In this document: in pieces, positions 1-9,500 of the stretch
Layout: each line of letters begins with the position of its first letter
Position numbering within the stretch: position 1 is the stretch's first letter
Source: Oceanimonas smirnovii ATCC BAA-899
GTDB lineage: Bacteria > Pseudomonadota > Gammaproteobacteria > Enterobacterales > Aeromonadaceae
Assembly: GCF_000381965.1 (NCBI RefSeq)
Contig: NZ_KB908464.1
Location: forward strand, 1-64,000
Reading direction: 5' to 3'
DNA length: 64,000 nt
Made by a program: the position numbers and the translations under genes
Notes under the pieces: generated by a model
Seen by the model: only the letters and a program-made list of their open reading frames with translations
Databases searched by the model: none
Told to the model about the DNA's origin: nothing

Positions 1-109
1 TTGTGACCGTCATCACGCTTTTAAAACAAAGTTTTGCTGTTTCTTCGACTGTCAGCCCACATTCAAACCAACGAAAGATGTAATTTTTGTTATGTTTCGC
101 ATACTTCAA
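1..109 (-). CDS. Partial DUF3653-like phage-type protein (N-terminal part only)
   Basis: An open minus-strand frame runs off the left edge. From a TTG at 109, with GAGG eight bases upstream, it encodes about 36 residues including the stretches YIFRWFECGL and ETAKLCFKSV. This pattern (CGL, then a KLCFKSV core) resembles DUF3653 proteins seen in Vibrio-type phages and islands, which have a helix-turn-helix look. The frame is closed by a stop upstream of codon 109, so only the start region is present and the C-terminus lies outside the window. The TTG start and the family are inferred; a CTG about 24 bases further upstream is the alternative start. If right, a prophage or island remnant lies to the left. 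Confidence 0.45.
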   Translation of the reverse strand, partial: MKYAKHNKNYIFRWFECGLTVEETAKLCFKSVMTVT

Positions 110-294
110 CTTAAAAGCCTCGTTTTCTAGTGTTTTCAGGCGTTTAAGTCAATCTCTCAATTTAACAATCCCTTGCATTATGCGAAGTGTTATATCCGAC
201 ACAATCTGGCCATATTGATACCGGCATCTGGTCCTTGTGACTGGTGCCGCTTCAGGCTCGAATAAGACTTCAGGCATTTACTCAAGGAGCAGTT

Positions 295-597
295 ATGTAC
301 GTACTGATGGATATCATGGTGTCACCCGGCGGTGTTGGCTTGTCGGTGTCGCCTTATGTGGCCCGCTGCCAGCAGATTTTTGAAGACGCCGGCCTCACTT
401 ACACCATGCACGGATTCGGCACCAATGTTGAAGGTGAATGGCAGCATGTAATGGCCGCCGTTCAGCGCTGTCATGAAGAACTGCATGCAGCCGGTGCCGT
501 GCGCATTACCAGCCATATGAAGTTAAGCACCCGCAACGACCGGGATCAGACCATGGCCGACAAGGTAACCAGCGTGCAACAAAAGCTGAGCGACTGA
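295..597 (+). CDS. MTH1187-family thiamine-binding protein
   Basis: This 100-residue protein begins YVLMDIMVSP and has the LSPYVARC-like segment (SVSPYVARCQQ) typical of the MTH1187/YkoF-like thiamine-binding family, small ferredoxin-fold proteins that bind thiamine or its precursors in the cytoplasm. The ATG at 295 is chosen because AAGGAG lies five bases before it; an in-frame GTG at 244 has no comparable ribosome site. The next gene is a PhnD-like binding protein separated by a long inverted repeat. No TPP riboswitch was recognised upstream. The family is confident by resemblance; the physiological ligand is inferred. Confidence 0.8.
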   Translation: MYVLMDIMVSPGGVGLSVSPYVARCQQIFEDAGLTYTMHGFGTNVEGEWQHVMAAVQRCHEELHAAGAVRITSHMKLSTRNDRDQTMADKVTSVQQKLSD

Positions 598-666
598 ACA
601 TCACTTTCAGCATGATATGCTGTGTAGTCTCAATATTTCCCGAGGCTGCATTCAGGCTTTCAGTGA

Positions 667-700
667 TTTATGCCGGCTAATACCATTTAGCCGGCATAAA
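667..700. terminator. 13-bp perfect inverted repeat, probable terminator
   Basis: TTTATGCCGGCTA at 667-679 is the exact reverse complement of TAGCCGGCATAAA at 688-700, with an eight-base loop. It follows the thiamine-binding gene by about 70 bases. The A/T flanks could serve termination in either direction, though there is no long T run. Confidence 0.55.
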
Positions 701-755
701 TATTTACTTGCCGGCACCGGCTGCATACACTGCAGCCTCACTGAATAGCCCGGAG

Positions 756-1499
756 ATGTTTGTGCGCCTGATAGCCAGCTTACCCTGGTACGACTTGCCT
801 GCGGCCAAGGCCGGTCTGGATGCCTTCTGGCTGCAGCTGCGCCATGAGCTTGCCTCGCACTGTGAGCAGGATTTGCCACTCAGGCTGGAACGCCAGCTAC
901 CACTACATGAACTTTGGGCCAGCCCCGGTTTGCTGATTAGCCAATGCTGCGGCCCGGATTTATTCACACCGGCGGCCCGTCACCTGGTGCCGGTGGCCAG
1001 GCCGGTGTTTGCTCATCTTAACTGTGAACCCGGCGAGTATTACAGCCATATTGTCAGCACCAAATCCCGGTTGCCTGCACGGCCGCGGCTGGTGATCAAT
1101 GCCGCCAGTTCACGCTCTGGTTGTGGTGCTCTGTATCAATGGCTGCGTGCTCACCATATAGAGCCCGGCACGGTTGAGATCAGCGGTGGCCATGCTCAAA
1201 GTCTCGAATATCTGCGCTCTGGCCGTGCCGATGTGGCCGCCATTGATGCCCATAGCTGGACACTGCTCGATACTTGGCACCTGCATATTCTTGATAGCAG
1301 CGCGCCGGCCTTATCGCCGCCTTATGTAATGCACACAGGCTCGCCGGTCAGCCCGCAGATGTTGCAGGCGGCACTGAGCAACACTATCAGACATTGTGGT
1401 GAAGTTATCGGCATCAGTGCACTTTGTGCCGCAGAACGTCAGGATTATCAACGCTCAGGCTGTAACAAAAGCACGGCTGCAGTATACTGGCAGCCATAA
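756..1499 (+). CDS. PhnD-like phosphate/phosphonate-type substrate-binding protein
   Basis: The product of about 247 residues begins MFVRLIASLPWYD and contains a periplasmic-binding-protein type 2 core: a Ser-rich ligand loop (NAASSRSGCGALYQWL) followed by EISGGHAQSLEYLRSGRADVA, as in PhnD and related phosphite/phosphonate-binding proteins. Unlike classical PhnD it shows no signal peptide or lipobox, so export is doubtful and a cytoplasmic sensor role is possible. The ATG at 756 fits homologous N-termini; a TTG at 708 would extend it by 16 residues. No transporter permease or ATPase is adjacent, so the ligand cannot be assigned. It lies 21 bases before the Lon-like gene and may be cotranscribed with it. 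Confidence 0.6.
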   Translation: MFVRLIASLPWYDLPAAKAGLDAFWLQLRHELASHCEQDLPLRLERQLPLHELWASPGLLISQCCGPDLFTPAARHLVPVARPVFAHLNCEPGEYYSHIVSTKSRLPARPRLVINAASSRSGCGALYQWLRAHHIEPGTVEISGGHAQSLEYLRSGRADVAAIDAHSWTLLDTWHLHILDSSAPALSPPYVMHTGSPVSPQMLQAALSNTIRHCGEVIGISALCAAERQDYQRSGCNKSTAAVYWQP

Positions 1500-1520
1500 A
1501 CCAATAGAACGAGTGAACCA

Positions 1521-3476
1521 GTGCAACCACTGAGCCCGGCCGAGCTGGCCCCTGCATTTTCGTTACCCGAACTGACCACCCTGAAAGACGCGGATCCCCT
1601 TCCCTTTAGCGCGCTGCAGCAAAGGGCCGACTCGGCATTTGCCACCCTGTCGGGGCTGAACGCCGTCAATCCCATTTTGCTGATGAACGGCTTTTCCGGC
1701 CTGGATGTGGAAGAGCTGGTACAGGATCTGGTGAAACGTCATGCCAATCATGCCGACTTGTTTGATCTTTGCTATGCGGAAAACCTGCATCATCCGCAAA
1801 AGCCCATCTGGCTGCGGCTGAAAGCCGGCACCGGCATTGAATTTTGCGAACTGGTTGGCCAGCTGCTGGAGCTCAGCTCCCGCCATCTGGAAGCTGAGCA
1901 TATTGTTGAGCGCATTCTGAAAAAACAGGGACAGGACGAAAAAGTCGCCGACTATCTCTCAGCTCTGGCACAGCATGTGGCTGCCGGCGGTGGCTTCAGC
2001 CATCCGGTGCTGATTAACCTGATGGTGCATCGCCACGACGAACGCATTCCCATTGTGCATGCCCGTCAGTTTACTCCCGAGCAGTTGTTTGGGGCTGTTC
2101 ATTTTCAGACCGAGCAAGGCTCGGTATTCAGCCATCATCATCTGCTTGAGCCCGGCCTGATACATCAGGCTAACGGCGGCTATCTCATCGTGCCCATTGA
2201 AGAGCTGCTGATGCAGCCTTACCTGTGGTTCCGGCTGAAAAATGCCCTGGCCACACGGCAAATAGAATGGAGCCGGCCTCAGGAGATGGCTGCTTTTTAC
2301 TTTCAGCCCGAGCCACCACCGCTGGATGTGCATCTGGTACTGGTGGGCGATCGCCTGGCGGTGGCCGAGCTGCATATGCTGGACAGAGAGCTGGATACCC
2401 TCGCCTTTTTGCGCGCCGATATTATTCCGGAATGGGATGCAGAAGCGGATTTGCCTTCTTATCTGGGTTATCTGGCGCATTTGCGGCAAAAGCATCAGTT
2501 GCGTGATATGGATGTGGCAGCAGTAACCCGGTTGTGCCGTTATGGCAGCCGCATTACCGAGCATCAGCAGCGGCTGTCGCTGGTAGAATCGCACCTGGTG
2601 GCCATGATGCAGCTGGCAGACGTGATTGCTGCCCGGGAAAACAGCGAACTTATCAACGAGCGTCATTTGATGCTGGCTCAGCAGGAGCAGGATCAGCGCC
2701 TTAACTTTCTGGTGGAGCAGTCTGATCTGGGCGTGCGCGACGGTCAGTTCCTGCTGCAGACTCATGGCCGTGAGATTGGCCAGATCAATGGCCTGTCGGT
2801 GATTCAGATTGCCGGTCATCCTTATGATTTTGGCGAGCCGGTACGGCTCACCGCCACTGTGCATCTGGGCGACGGTGATGTGGCCGACATTGAGCGCAAG
2901 GCCGATCTGGCCGGCCATATTCACGCCAAGGCCATGATGATTATTCATGGCTACCTGGCCAATCTGTTTGGTGCCGAGCACCCTTCGCCGCTGTCGGCCA
3001 ATCTGGTGTTTGAACAGTCTTATCATGAAATTGACGGCGACAGTGCCGCCCTCGCCGGCCTGTGCGCCCTGCTCTCTGCTCTGGCCCGAGAGCCCATTTA
3101 TCAGCACTTTGCCATTACCGGTGCGGTGGATCAGTTTGGTAATGTGCTGCCCGTGGGCGGCGTAAACGAAAAAATTGAAGGCTTTTACCGGCTATGCCGG
3201 CTGCAGGGACTGACCGGCGAGCAGGGCGTGTTAATTCCTGCCAGTAACCGGCTGCAGCTGAATTTGTCTGATGACGTCACTCAGGCCGTGACCGAGGGGC
3301 GTTTTCATATTTATCCGGTGGCCCGGGTAGAGGACGCCATTGCCCTGCTGATGGGCTGCGAAGCTGGCAAAGTCGATGATCCGCACACCTTGTTCGGGCG
3401 TATTCGCGAACGTCTTGATGAGTTAAACGGTCATACGGTAGAAAGCAGTTTCTGGCAAAGATTACTGCGCCGATAA
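1521..3476 (+). CDS. lonH: Lon-family protease (LonH/YcbZ-like)
   Basis: The 651-residue protein has the Lon-type Ser-Lys proteolytic domain at its C-terminus: Ser508 in EIDGDSAAL and Lys551 in [11 protein letters not shown], 43 residues apart as in Lon itself. The N-terminal half is a divergent AAA-like region with no recognisable Walker A motif. E. coli YcbZ/LonH (586 residues) has the same design and likewise lies next to fabA, which supports the assignment. The start is a GTG at 1521. The gap to fabA is 94 bases. Target proteins are unknown. The missing P-loop suggests non-canonical ATP use, which is inference. Confidence 0.85.
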   Translation: MQPLSPAELAPAFSLPELTTLKDADPLPFSALQQRADSAFATLSGLNAVNPILLMNGFSGLDVEELVQDLVKRHANHADLFDLCYAENLHHPQKPIWLRLKAGTGIEFCELVGQLLELSSRHLEAEHIVERILKKQGQDEKVADYLSALAQHVAAGGGFSHPVLINLMVHRHDERIPIVHARQFTPEQLFGAVHFQTEQGSVFSHHHLLEPGLIHQANGGYLIVPIEELLMQPYLWFRLKNALATRQIEWSRPQEMAAFYFQPEPPPLDVHLVLVGDRLAVAELHMLDRELDTLAFLRADIIPEWDAEADLPSYLGYLAHLRQKHQLRDMDVAAVTRLCRYGSRITEHQQRLSLVESHLVAMMQLADVIAARENSELINERHLMLAQQEQDQRLNFLVEQSDLGVRDGQFLLQTHGREIGQINGLSVIQIAGHPYDFGEPVRLTATVHLGDGDVADIERKADLAGHIHAKAMMIIHGYLANLFGAEHPSPLSANLVFEQSYHEIDGDSAALAGLCALLSALAREPIYQHFAITGAVDQFGNVLPVGGVNEKIEGFYRLCRLQGLTGEQGVLIPASNRLQLNLSDDVTQAVTEGRFHIYPVARVEDAIALLMGCEAGKVDDPHTLFGRIRERLDELNGHTVESSFWQRLLRR

Positions 3477-3570
3477 CAAATCGGACTTGTCGGGCGCACA
3501 GCTGTTCGCTAAAGTGACGCCAATTTTACACCCGGGCCATGAGTGCCCGATGAAAAAACGGAAGAGTGAA

Positions 3571-4101
3571 ATGCCTTCACAAAAAGAACTGGGTAAACAC
3601 AGCTTTACCAGAGAAGAACTGCTGGCCTGCAGCCAGGGTGAATTGTTCGGCCCCGGCAACAGTCAGCTGCCCGCCCCCAACATGCTGATGATGGATCGTA
3701 TTCTGCACATCAGCGATGAAGGCGGTGAGCACGGCAAGGGCGAAATTATCGCCGAGCTGGATATCACCCCGGATCTGTGGTTCTTTGACTGCCACTTTCC
3801 CGGCGACCCCGTGATGCCGGGCTGCCTGGGTCTGGATGCCATGTGGCAGCTGGTGGGTTTTTTCCTGGGCTGGAAAGGCGGCCCCGGCAAGGGTCGTGCA
3901 CTGGGCGTGGGTGAAGTGAAATTCACCGGTCAAATTCTGCCTACCGCTAAAAAGGTAACCTACAAAATTACCCTGAAGCGGGTGATCTGGCGCAAGCTGA
4001 TCATGGGCATTGCCGATGGCGTGGTAGAAGTGGATGGTCGCCCCATCTATGAAGCCAAAGATCTGAAAGTGGGCCTGTTTACCGACACCTCTGCTTTCTG
4101 A
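3571..4101 (+). CDS. fabA: 3-hydroxydecanoyl-[acyl-carrier-protein] dehydratase/isomerase
   Basis: FabA dehydrates 3-hydroxydecanoyl-ACP and isomerises the product to cis-3-decenoyl-ACP, the branch point to unsaturated fatty acids. The 176-residue protein is near-identical in pattern to E. coli FabA (172): [11 protein letters not shown], then [25 protein letters not shown]. His75 and Asp89 correspond to the catalytic His70/Asp84 pair with the same spacing of 14. The ATG at 3571 gives the family length; an ATG at 3550 and the longer frame from 3487 would add residues lacking in homologues. No FabR or FadR operator could be confidently read in the 94-base upstream gap. A strong terminator follows. 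Confidence 0.97.
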   Translation: MPSQKELGKHSFTREELLACSQGELFGPGNSQLPAPNMLMMDRILHISDEGGEHGKGEIIAELDITPDLWFFDCHFPGDPVMPGCLGLDAMWQLVGFFLGWKGGPGKGRALGVGEVKFTGQILPTAKKVTYKITLKRVIWRKLIMGIADGVVEVDGRPIYEAKDLKVGLFTDTSAF

Positions 4102-4120
4102 TCACCCTTTGCAAACGATA

Positions 4121-4147
4121 AGGCCCCGCAGTTGCGGGGCCTTTTTT
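4121..4147 (+). terminator. Rho-independent terminator of fabA
   Basis: The 10-bp stem AGGCCCCGCA/TGCGGGGCCT is followed by a run of six T, 20 bases after the fabA stop. It lies between the convergent fabA and rmf, so it may also stop rmf transcripts. Confidence 0.9.
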
Positions 4148-4168
4148 GTTGATGAAGAAAATGTATGT

Positions 4169-4345
4169 TTACTTGATGAAGAGGCCGGAACCTTTGTCTT
4201 CCATGGCATCTCGCCACCCCCCCAGCCAATGGCCTTTGGCATCAAAATCATTGTAGGGGCACTGCTCTTTGGAACGTCCACTGACTCCAGCTTGGTAACC
4301 GCGGGTACGCGCTCTTTCCAAACGGTCACGTTTTTGTCTCTTCAT
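4169..4345 (-). CDS. rmf: Ribosome modulation factor
   Basis: This 58-residue gene begins MKRQKRDRLERARTRGYQAG, almost identical to E. coli RMF (55 residues), and keeps GRSKEQCPY and WLGGWRDAM. RMF binds the 30S subunit in stationary phase and promotes 100S ribosome dimers (hibernation). The ATG at 4345 is preceded by GAGGG at suitable distance. It lies convergent to fabA, as in E. coli. The upstream region carries a CRP-type site at 4516-4537, matching the known cAMP-CRP control of rmf in E. coli. The C-terminal tail (SGLFIK) differs from the enteric protein. Confidence 0.96.
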   Translation of the reverse strand: MKRQKRDRLERARTRGYQAGVSGRSKEQCPYNDFDAKGHWLGGWRDAMEDKGSGLFIK

Positions 4346-4515
4346 AGGTATTACCCTCGTTTAATCAACAAAAAGTGTGCGGCGTTATCAAGCAGCCGCA
4401 CTTAAAGTGATAGTTGAGTTTGTGGTTTTTAACAAGGGGTAATTTTTGAGCTTAGCCCAGTCCTGAGTTTTAGCGACTGATATTTATGACGTTTTTGTGA
4501 AAGGCAAAAGTGAAA

Positions 4516-4537
4516 AAGTGTGAGACAGATCACGGGT
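4516..4537. promoter_or_regulatory. CRP-type operator upstream of rmf
   Basis: TGTGA-GACAGA-TCACG at 4519-4534 matches the TGTGA-N6-TCACA CRP consensus at nine of ten core bases. It lies 171 bases upstream of the rmf start codon and downstream of uup, so rmf is its only plausible target. Function is inferred. Confidence 0.6.
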
Positions 4538-4540
4538 GGG

Positions 4541-4564
4541 AAATGCCGGCACCAGGGCCGGCAT
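4541..4564 (-). terminator. Probable terminator of uup
   Basis: The 8-bp stem ATGCCGGC/GCCGGCAT has a six-base loop and, read on the minus strand, is followed by TTTCCC, just after the uup stop. The T tract is short, so strength is uncertain. Confidence 0.5.
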
Positions 4565-4579
4565 AAGGTCGTGTCCGGG

Positions 4580-6481
4580 TTAACCGGCGGCCAGCTCCTC
4601 AAGCTCTTCCCAGCGGGAAAACGCAGTGTCGAGTTCGTTTTCCACTGCGGCCAGTTGCTGCAGTTTGTCCTGAGTCACGGCTTCGGGCTGAGTAAAAAAG
4701 TCCGGCCCGTTAATTTCTGCCTGCAGGGCTTCAATCTGCTGCTCCAGCTGTTCAAGCCTGGCCGGCAGGCCGTTCAGCTCCTGCTGCTGTTTATAAGACA
4801 GCTTTTTGCCGGAAGACGGCTTGGGCTTTTGCGCCTTGACCGGTGCGGCTTTGTCTTCTTTTACCGCTGCCGGCGTGGACTGACGCACCCGCTGGGCCTG
4901 CATGTCCTGATATCCCCCCACATATTCATCAATGCGGCCATTGCCTTCAAAGGTCCAGCAATGAGTGGCGGTATTATCGATAAAGTCCCGGTCGTGACTG
5001 ACCAGTAACAGGGTGCCCTGATAATCGGCGAGCAGCTCTTCCAGCAATTCCAGGGTTTCCACATCCAGATCGTTGGTGGGCTCATCGAGCACCAGCAGGT
5101 TGCTGGGTTTGAGGAACAGCCGTGCCAGTAGCAGACGGTTCTTCTCACCGCCCGACAGCGCTTTTACCGGAGTGCGGGCCCGTTTGGGCTCAAACAGAAA
5201 GTCCTGCAGATAGCCCAGCACATGGCGGCTTCGGCCCCCGACTTCCACTTCCTGTTTGCCGTCGGCCAGATTGTCCATCACGGAGCGTTCGGGGTCGAGT
5301 TGCTCCCGATACTGATCAAAGTAGGCCACATCCAGCTTGGTGCCGCATTTGAGGCTACCCTGCTGCGGCTCTATTTTGCCCAGCAGCAGCTTGATCAGGG
5401 TACTCTTGCCGCAGCCGTTAGGGCCCACCAGGGCAATTTTGTCGCCCCGCTGTACCATGGCAGAAAAGTTGCGAATAAGGGGCTTGCCTTCATATTCAAA
5501 GCCCAGGTTCTCGGCTTCAAACACAATTTTGCCCGAGCGGCGTACATCGTCCAGAGTAACCGACACCTTGCCCACACTTTCCCGGCGCTGGCTGCGCTCA
5601 TTACGCAGGGCTTTCAGCGCCCTCACCCGGCCTTCATTACGGGTACGGCGGGCCTTGATGCCCTGACGGATCCAGGCTTCTTCCTGAGCCAGCCGCTTGT
5701 CGAACAGGGCGTTTTGCTCGGCTTCCACTCGCAGGGCTTCTTCTTTGTTAACCAGATAATCATCATAATTGCCTGGCCAGCTGGACAGCTTGCCCCGGTC
5801 AAGGTCGAGAATACGAGTGGCCATCTTGCGAATAAAGGCACGATCGTGGCTGATAAACACAATAGCACCCCGAAAGTCCATCAGGAAGGTTTCCAGCCAG
5901 GCAATGGCATCAATGTCCAGATGGTTGGTGGGCTCGTCCAGCAGCAGAATATCAGGGTCATTGGCCAGCGCCCGGGCCAGCGCCACCTTGCGCAGCCAGC
6001 CGCCGGACAGATCCTTCAGCCGGGTATCACCGTTCAGGCCCAGCAAGGTCAGGCTCTGGTTAATACGGGTATCAAACTGCCAGCCATTGGCATGCTCCAC
6101 CTGCTCCTGCAGGCGCATCAGCTCATTCATGGCTTTTTCCGAGCTGTCGTGACTGACTTTTTCCAGCTGATGATGATAGCGGGCCAGCAGTTCGCCCAGC
6201 TCTGCCAGACCGGCAGACACATAATCAAATACGGTCTGATCGTCATCGGTCTTGGGCGGATCCTGCTCCAGCCGGGCAATCACCACGTCCTGCTGCACCT
6301 GACGGCGGCCGTCGTCCAGCTGAATATCACCGGCAATCACCTTCATCAGGGTGGATTTGCCGGCCCCGTTGCGGCCCACTATACAGAGCCGCTCACCAGC
6401 CTGAATATTCAGTTCAATGCCATCCAGCAAGGGCGCATCACCGTAGGCCAGCAGCGCATTTTGTAACGTTAACAGACTCAT
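4580..6481 (-). CDS. uup: ABC-F family ATPase Uup
   Basis: The 633-residue protein contains two ABC ATPase domains and no membrane segment: Walker A GRNGAGKST (residues 36-44) and GPNGCGKST near 355, signatures LSGGWLRK and LSGGEKNR, and Walker B LLLDEPTNHLD and LVLDEPTNDLD. The C-terminal 80 residues are a charged coiled coil (LEQLEQQIEAL), the Uup DNA-binding extension. ABC-F proteins act on ribosomes; Uup also limits precise transposon excision in E. coli. It overlaps the glutaredoxin-like gene by four bases and sits downstream of rlmKL, as in E. coli. In E. coli pqiABC follows uup; here pqiABC is about 24 kb away. Confidence 0.96.
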   Translation of the reverse strand: MSLLTLQNALLAYGDAPLLDGIELNIQAGERLCIVGRNGAGKSTLMKVIAGDIQLDDGRRQVQQDVVIARLEQDPPKTDDDQTVFDYVSAGLAELGELLARYHHQLEKVSHDSSEKAMNELMRLQEQVEHANGWQFDTRINQSLTLLGLNGDTRLKDLSGGWLRKVALARALANDPDILLLDEPTNHLDIDAIAWLETFLMDFRGAIVFISHDRAFIRKMATRILDLDRGKLSSWPGNYDDYLVNKEEALRVEAEQNALFDKRLAQEEAWIRQGIKARRTRNEGRVRALKALRNERSQRRESVGKVSVTLDDVRRSGKIVFEAENLGFEYEGKPLIRNFSAMVQRGDKIALVGPNGCGKSTLIKLLLGKIEPQQGSLKCGTKLDVAYFDQYREQLDPERSVMDNLADGKQEVEVGGRSRHVLGYLQDFLFEPKRARTPVKALSGGEKNRLLLARLFLKPSNLLVLDEPTNDLDVETLELLEELLADYQGTLLLVSHDRDFIDNTATHCWTFEGNGRIDEYVGGYQDMQAQRVRQSTPAAVKEDKAAPVKAQKPKPSSGKKLSYKQQQELNGLPARLEQLEQQIEALQAEINGPDFFTQPEAVTQDKLQQLAAVENELDTAFSRWEELEELAAG

Positions 6482-6711
6482 GAATGTTCCTGATTGAATG
6501 CAAGGAGTTCGTCGGCGGTAAAGGGCCAGTCCAGCTCGGCCCCATCGGTGCTGCGCACTACCGGAATGCGAATGCGATAAGCTTCAAGCCACTGTTCATC
6601 GTCAATAATGTCTTTTATTTCGGCCTGTGCCGCTAGCCCGGTCTGCTCCAGCAAGGCCCGGGCCTGTTCACACAAATGGCAGCCGTCGGTAGAAAACAGC
6701 GTCAGTGTCAT
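6478..6711 (-). CDS. Glutaredoxin-family protein (DUF836-like)
   Basis: This 77-residue thioredoxin-fold protein has a CxxC redox site (TDGCHLCEQA, residues 9-18), the cis-Pro segment RIRIPVVRS and the Grx-like end DWPFTADELLAF. It is probably a cytoplasmic thiol redox protein of the short glutaredoxin type often found between rlmKL and uup. It overlaps both neighbours by four bases (ATGA junctions), so the three genes are translationally coupled. The substrate is unknown. Confidence 0.8.
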   Translation of the reverse strand: MTLTLFSTDGCHLCEQARALLEQTGLAAQAEIKDIIDDEQWLEAYRIRIPVVRSTDGAELDWPFTADELLAFNQEHS

Positions 6712-8810
6712 TGGTCACTCCAGCGAATTTCCCAGCAGTTATGAATGTTGGGGTTGCGGGCAAAATCCTTGGGCAGAGTAGCGCGGGTAATGTCTTTGGC
6801 GGTCAGACCCATGGCAGCCAGACCATCGGTGTCCATTTTAAAATTGCGCTTGTTGTTGGAGAAAATCAGCAGGCCGCCCTTGCGCAGGTGTTTGCTCAGC
6901 AGGTGCAGCAGCTCCAGATGATCCCGCTGCACATCAAAGCTGTCTTCCATTCGCTTGGAGTTGGAAAAAGTGGGCGGATCGCAGAAGATCAGATCATAAA
7001 CACCATCGGTATTGGCCAGCCAGCTCAGACAGTCAGCCTGCACATATTGGTGCCGGCGGCCGTTCATGCCATTCAGCTGCATATTGCGCTCGGCCCAGCC
7101 CAGATAGGTTCTGGACATATCCACCGTCGTGGTGGAACGGGCACCGCCCAGCGCCGCATGCACGGTGGCGGTACCGGTATAGGCAAACACGTTGAGCACA
7201 TCTTTACCGTTGGCCAGCTCACCCAGGCGCTTGCGAATGGGTCTGTGATCCAGAAACAGGCCGGTATCCAGATAATCGTGCAGGTTTACCAGCAGCTGAG
7301 CATTATGCTCCTGTACCTGCATCCACTGGTCGCGCTTATCAAGCTTTTCATACTGCTCTTTGCCCTTCTGCCTGGCTCGTACCTTGAGCACCACCTTGCT
7401 GCCGGGCACACCGGTCACTGTCATGGTGGCCTGCACCAGATCAAAGAAACGGGCCTGAGCCTTATGCTCGGGCACACTCTTGGGGGCCGCATATTCCTGG
7501 ATCACCAGATGATCCTGATAACGGTCAATGGCGGCATTGTATTCCGGCAGATCCGCATCATAAAGGCGATAGCAGTCTATGCCCTCGCCTTTTGCCCACT
7601 TGTCCAGCGCCTTGATGTTCTTGGCCAGCCGGTTGGCAAAGTCTTCCGCCAGCGGCCGGGCCGGTCTGGCATCAATGGCCACGGCATAGTTGCGCAGTTC
7701 ACAGGCCAGGGCACCGTTAAACAGCTTGTAGGTTTTTTCCGGACGCAGCCGCAGGCAGCTGAGCAGCTCCGGCGAGCTGGAAATCAGACTGACCTGCCAG
7801 CCCTTGAACTGATCCCGCAAAATATCGCCCAGGCGCTGATGCAGGCCCAGCAGCGACGGAAACTCGCTCAGGCGTTCACCATAAGGCGGGTTGGAAATCA
7901 GCCAGCCGGGCTGCTCACTCGGGTTCTTCAGTTCACTCATGGCTCCCTGAGTGAAGTGGATCAGCCGCTCCACCCCAGCCGCCTCTGCGTTTTCCCGGGC
8001 AAAACCCAGCACTCGCTGATCCTGATCAAAGCCGTAAATAACGGCGTCTGTCTTGTTCAGGCCACGAGTCGCCCGCACCGTGGCTTCGGCGTGCAGGCTT
8101 TGCCACAGCTCCCGGTCGTGTCCGGACCAGGCCATAAAGCCAAAACGCGGACGCAGCAGACCCGGAGCCTGATCAGCCGCCATCAGCGCGGCTTCAATCA
8201 ACAGAGTGCCGGAGCCGCACATGGGGTCGACCAGCGGACTTTTGGCGTCCCAGCCGCTGCGCAGCAAAATGGCGGCGGCCAGGTTTTCCTTCAGCGGTGC
8301 TTCACCGGCCTGCTGACGGTAACCGCGCTGATGCAGCGCCGGACCGGACAGGTCCAGGGTAATACTGACCCGTTCGCGTTTTAAGTGAGCCAGAATACGA
8401 ATATCGGGAAACCGCTTGTCCACGCTGGGACGTTCGCCCCGGCGCTTGCTCAGGCGGTCGACAATGGCATCTTTTATTTTCAGGGCACCATATTGGGTGT
8501 TGGTAATGGCCCGGTTGCTGCCGGAAAAATCTACCGCAAAGGTCTGGCCTTCCTTTATATGGGTTTCCCAGTCGATGTTGCTGGCACCTAAATAGAGGTC
8601 CATGTCATCACGCATGGGAAATTCCGCCAGCTGCAACATAATGCGTGACGCCAGTCGTGACCATAAGCAGGCCCGGTACGCCACGTCCAGTTCACCTTTA
8701 AAGGCCACCCCGGCCACGGTTTCCTGTACCTGGCTGGCGCCCAGGGCTTGAAGTTCGTCAGAGAGTAAAGATTCCAGGCCCTTGGGGCAGGTAGCAAAAA
8801 ACGGCAGCAT
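6708..8810 (-). CDS. rlmL: Bifunctional 23S rRNA methyltransferase RlmKL
   Basis: The 700-residue fused enzyme makes m2G2445 (RlmL half) and m7G2069 (RlmK half) in 23S rRNA. The N-terminus carries a THUMP domain, then an RlmL methyltransferase with SNPPYGER, then an RlmK-type methyltransferase with LNVFAYTGTATV and FCDPPTFSNSKRM. Length matches E. coli RlmL (702). The ATG at 8810 gives MLPFFATCPKGLE, which aligns with homologues; an in-frame GTG at 8816 would add two residues. It heads the rlmKL-glutaredoxin-uup operon. No clear Shine-Dalgarno is visible. Confidence 0.96.
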   Translation of the reverse strand: MLPFFATCPKGLESLLSDELQALGASQVQETVAGVAFKGELDVAYRACLWSRLASRIMLQLAEFPMRDDMDLYLGASNIDWETHIKEGQTFAVDFSGSNRAITNTQYGALKIKDAIVDRLSKRRGERPSVDKRFPDIRILAHLKRERVSITLDLSGPALHQRGYRQQAGEAPLKENLAAAILLRSGWDAKSPLVDPMCGSGTLLIEAALMAADQAPGLLRPRFGFMAWSGHDRELWQSLHAEATVRATRGLNKTDAVIYGFDQDQRVLGFARENAEAAGVERLIHFTQGAMSELKNPSEQPGWLISNPPYGERLSEFPSLLGLHQRLGDILRDQFKGWQVSLISSSPELLSCLRLRPEKTYKLFNGALACELRNYAVAIDARPARPLAEDFANRLAKNIKALDKWAKGEGIDCYRLYDADLPEYNAAIDRYQDHLVIQEYAAPKSVPEHKAQARFFDLVQATMTVTGVPGSKVVLKVRARQKGKEQYEKLDKRDQWMQVQEHNAQLLVNLHDYLDTGLFLDHRPIRKRLGELANGKDVLNVFAYTGTATVHAALGGARSTTTVDMSRTYLGWAERNMQLNGMNGRRHQYVQADCLSWLANTDGVYDLIFCDPPTFSNSKRMEDSFDVQRDHLELLHLLSKHLRKGGLLIFSNNKRNFKMDTDGLAAMGLTAKDITRATLPKDFARNPNIHNCWEIRWSDQ

Positions 8811-8983
8811 AATCACGCATGGTCAGAAATAGGAAGACCCGCATTATACATGAGTGAGACAGTGATATCTGCGGATTAATGGAGGCCGGCCGGCACGAAG
8901 CGAATGAAAAGCCACCAAAGCGGGTGGCGAATGAACAGGTCGCTGCTTTGTTGAGCGAACAAAATAAAGTTTTAAACAAGGGC

Positions 8984-9012
8984 TTGCCTTTGGTGAGCCG
9001 GATCACTACTAT
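8984..9012 (+). promoter_or_regulatory. Promoter of the tRNA-fMet cluster
   Basis: TTGCCT (8984-8989) and TACTAT (9007-9012) are separated by 17 bases, and a GC-containing discriminator precedes the first tRNA at 9027, as is usual for stable-RNA promoters under stringent control. Confidence 0.7.
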
Positions 9013-9026
9013 GCACAGCCTGAGGA

Positions 9027-9103
<77 letters not shown>

Positions 9104-9136
9104 GTTCTCAGAGTGTAAGTTGAAGTGTTTACCGGC

Positions 9137-9213
<77 letters not shown>

Positions 9214-9253
9214 ACCGGTGCGCATCAACAAACACAGCATATTCAGTTATCGG

Positions 9254-9330
<77 letters not shown>

Positions 9331-9359
9331 ACTGAATAAGCAAAACGTATCACACCGGC

Positions 9360-9436
<77 letters not shown>

Positions 9437-9500
9437 ATCCGGTAATACAACTCCCCTCTTGTTGAAAATCCCCTTGTAAGTAATAAATAGCAGGCCGGCT

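Noticed and set aside
61-110. TTGTTATGTTTCGCATACTTC as a third Ter-like site
   Set aside because: Only partly resembles the 16-mer (TATGTT then GCATA) and lies inside the DUF3653-like coding frame.
6705-8384. 559-codon plus-strand open frame opposite rlmKL
   Set aside because: Antisense shadow of rlmKL; no motifs and no ribosome site.
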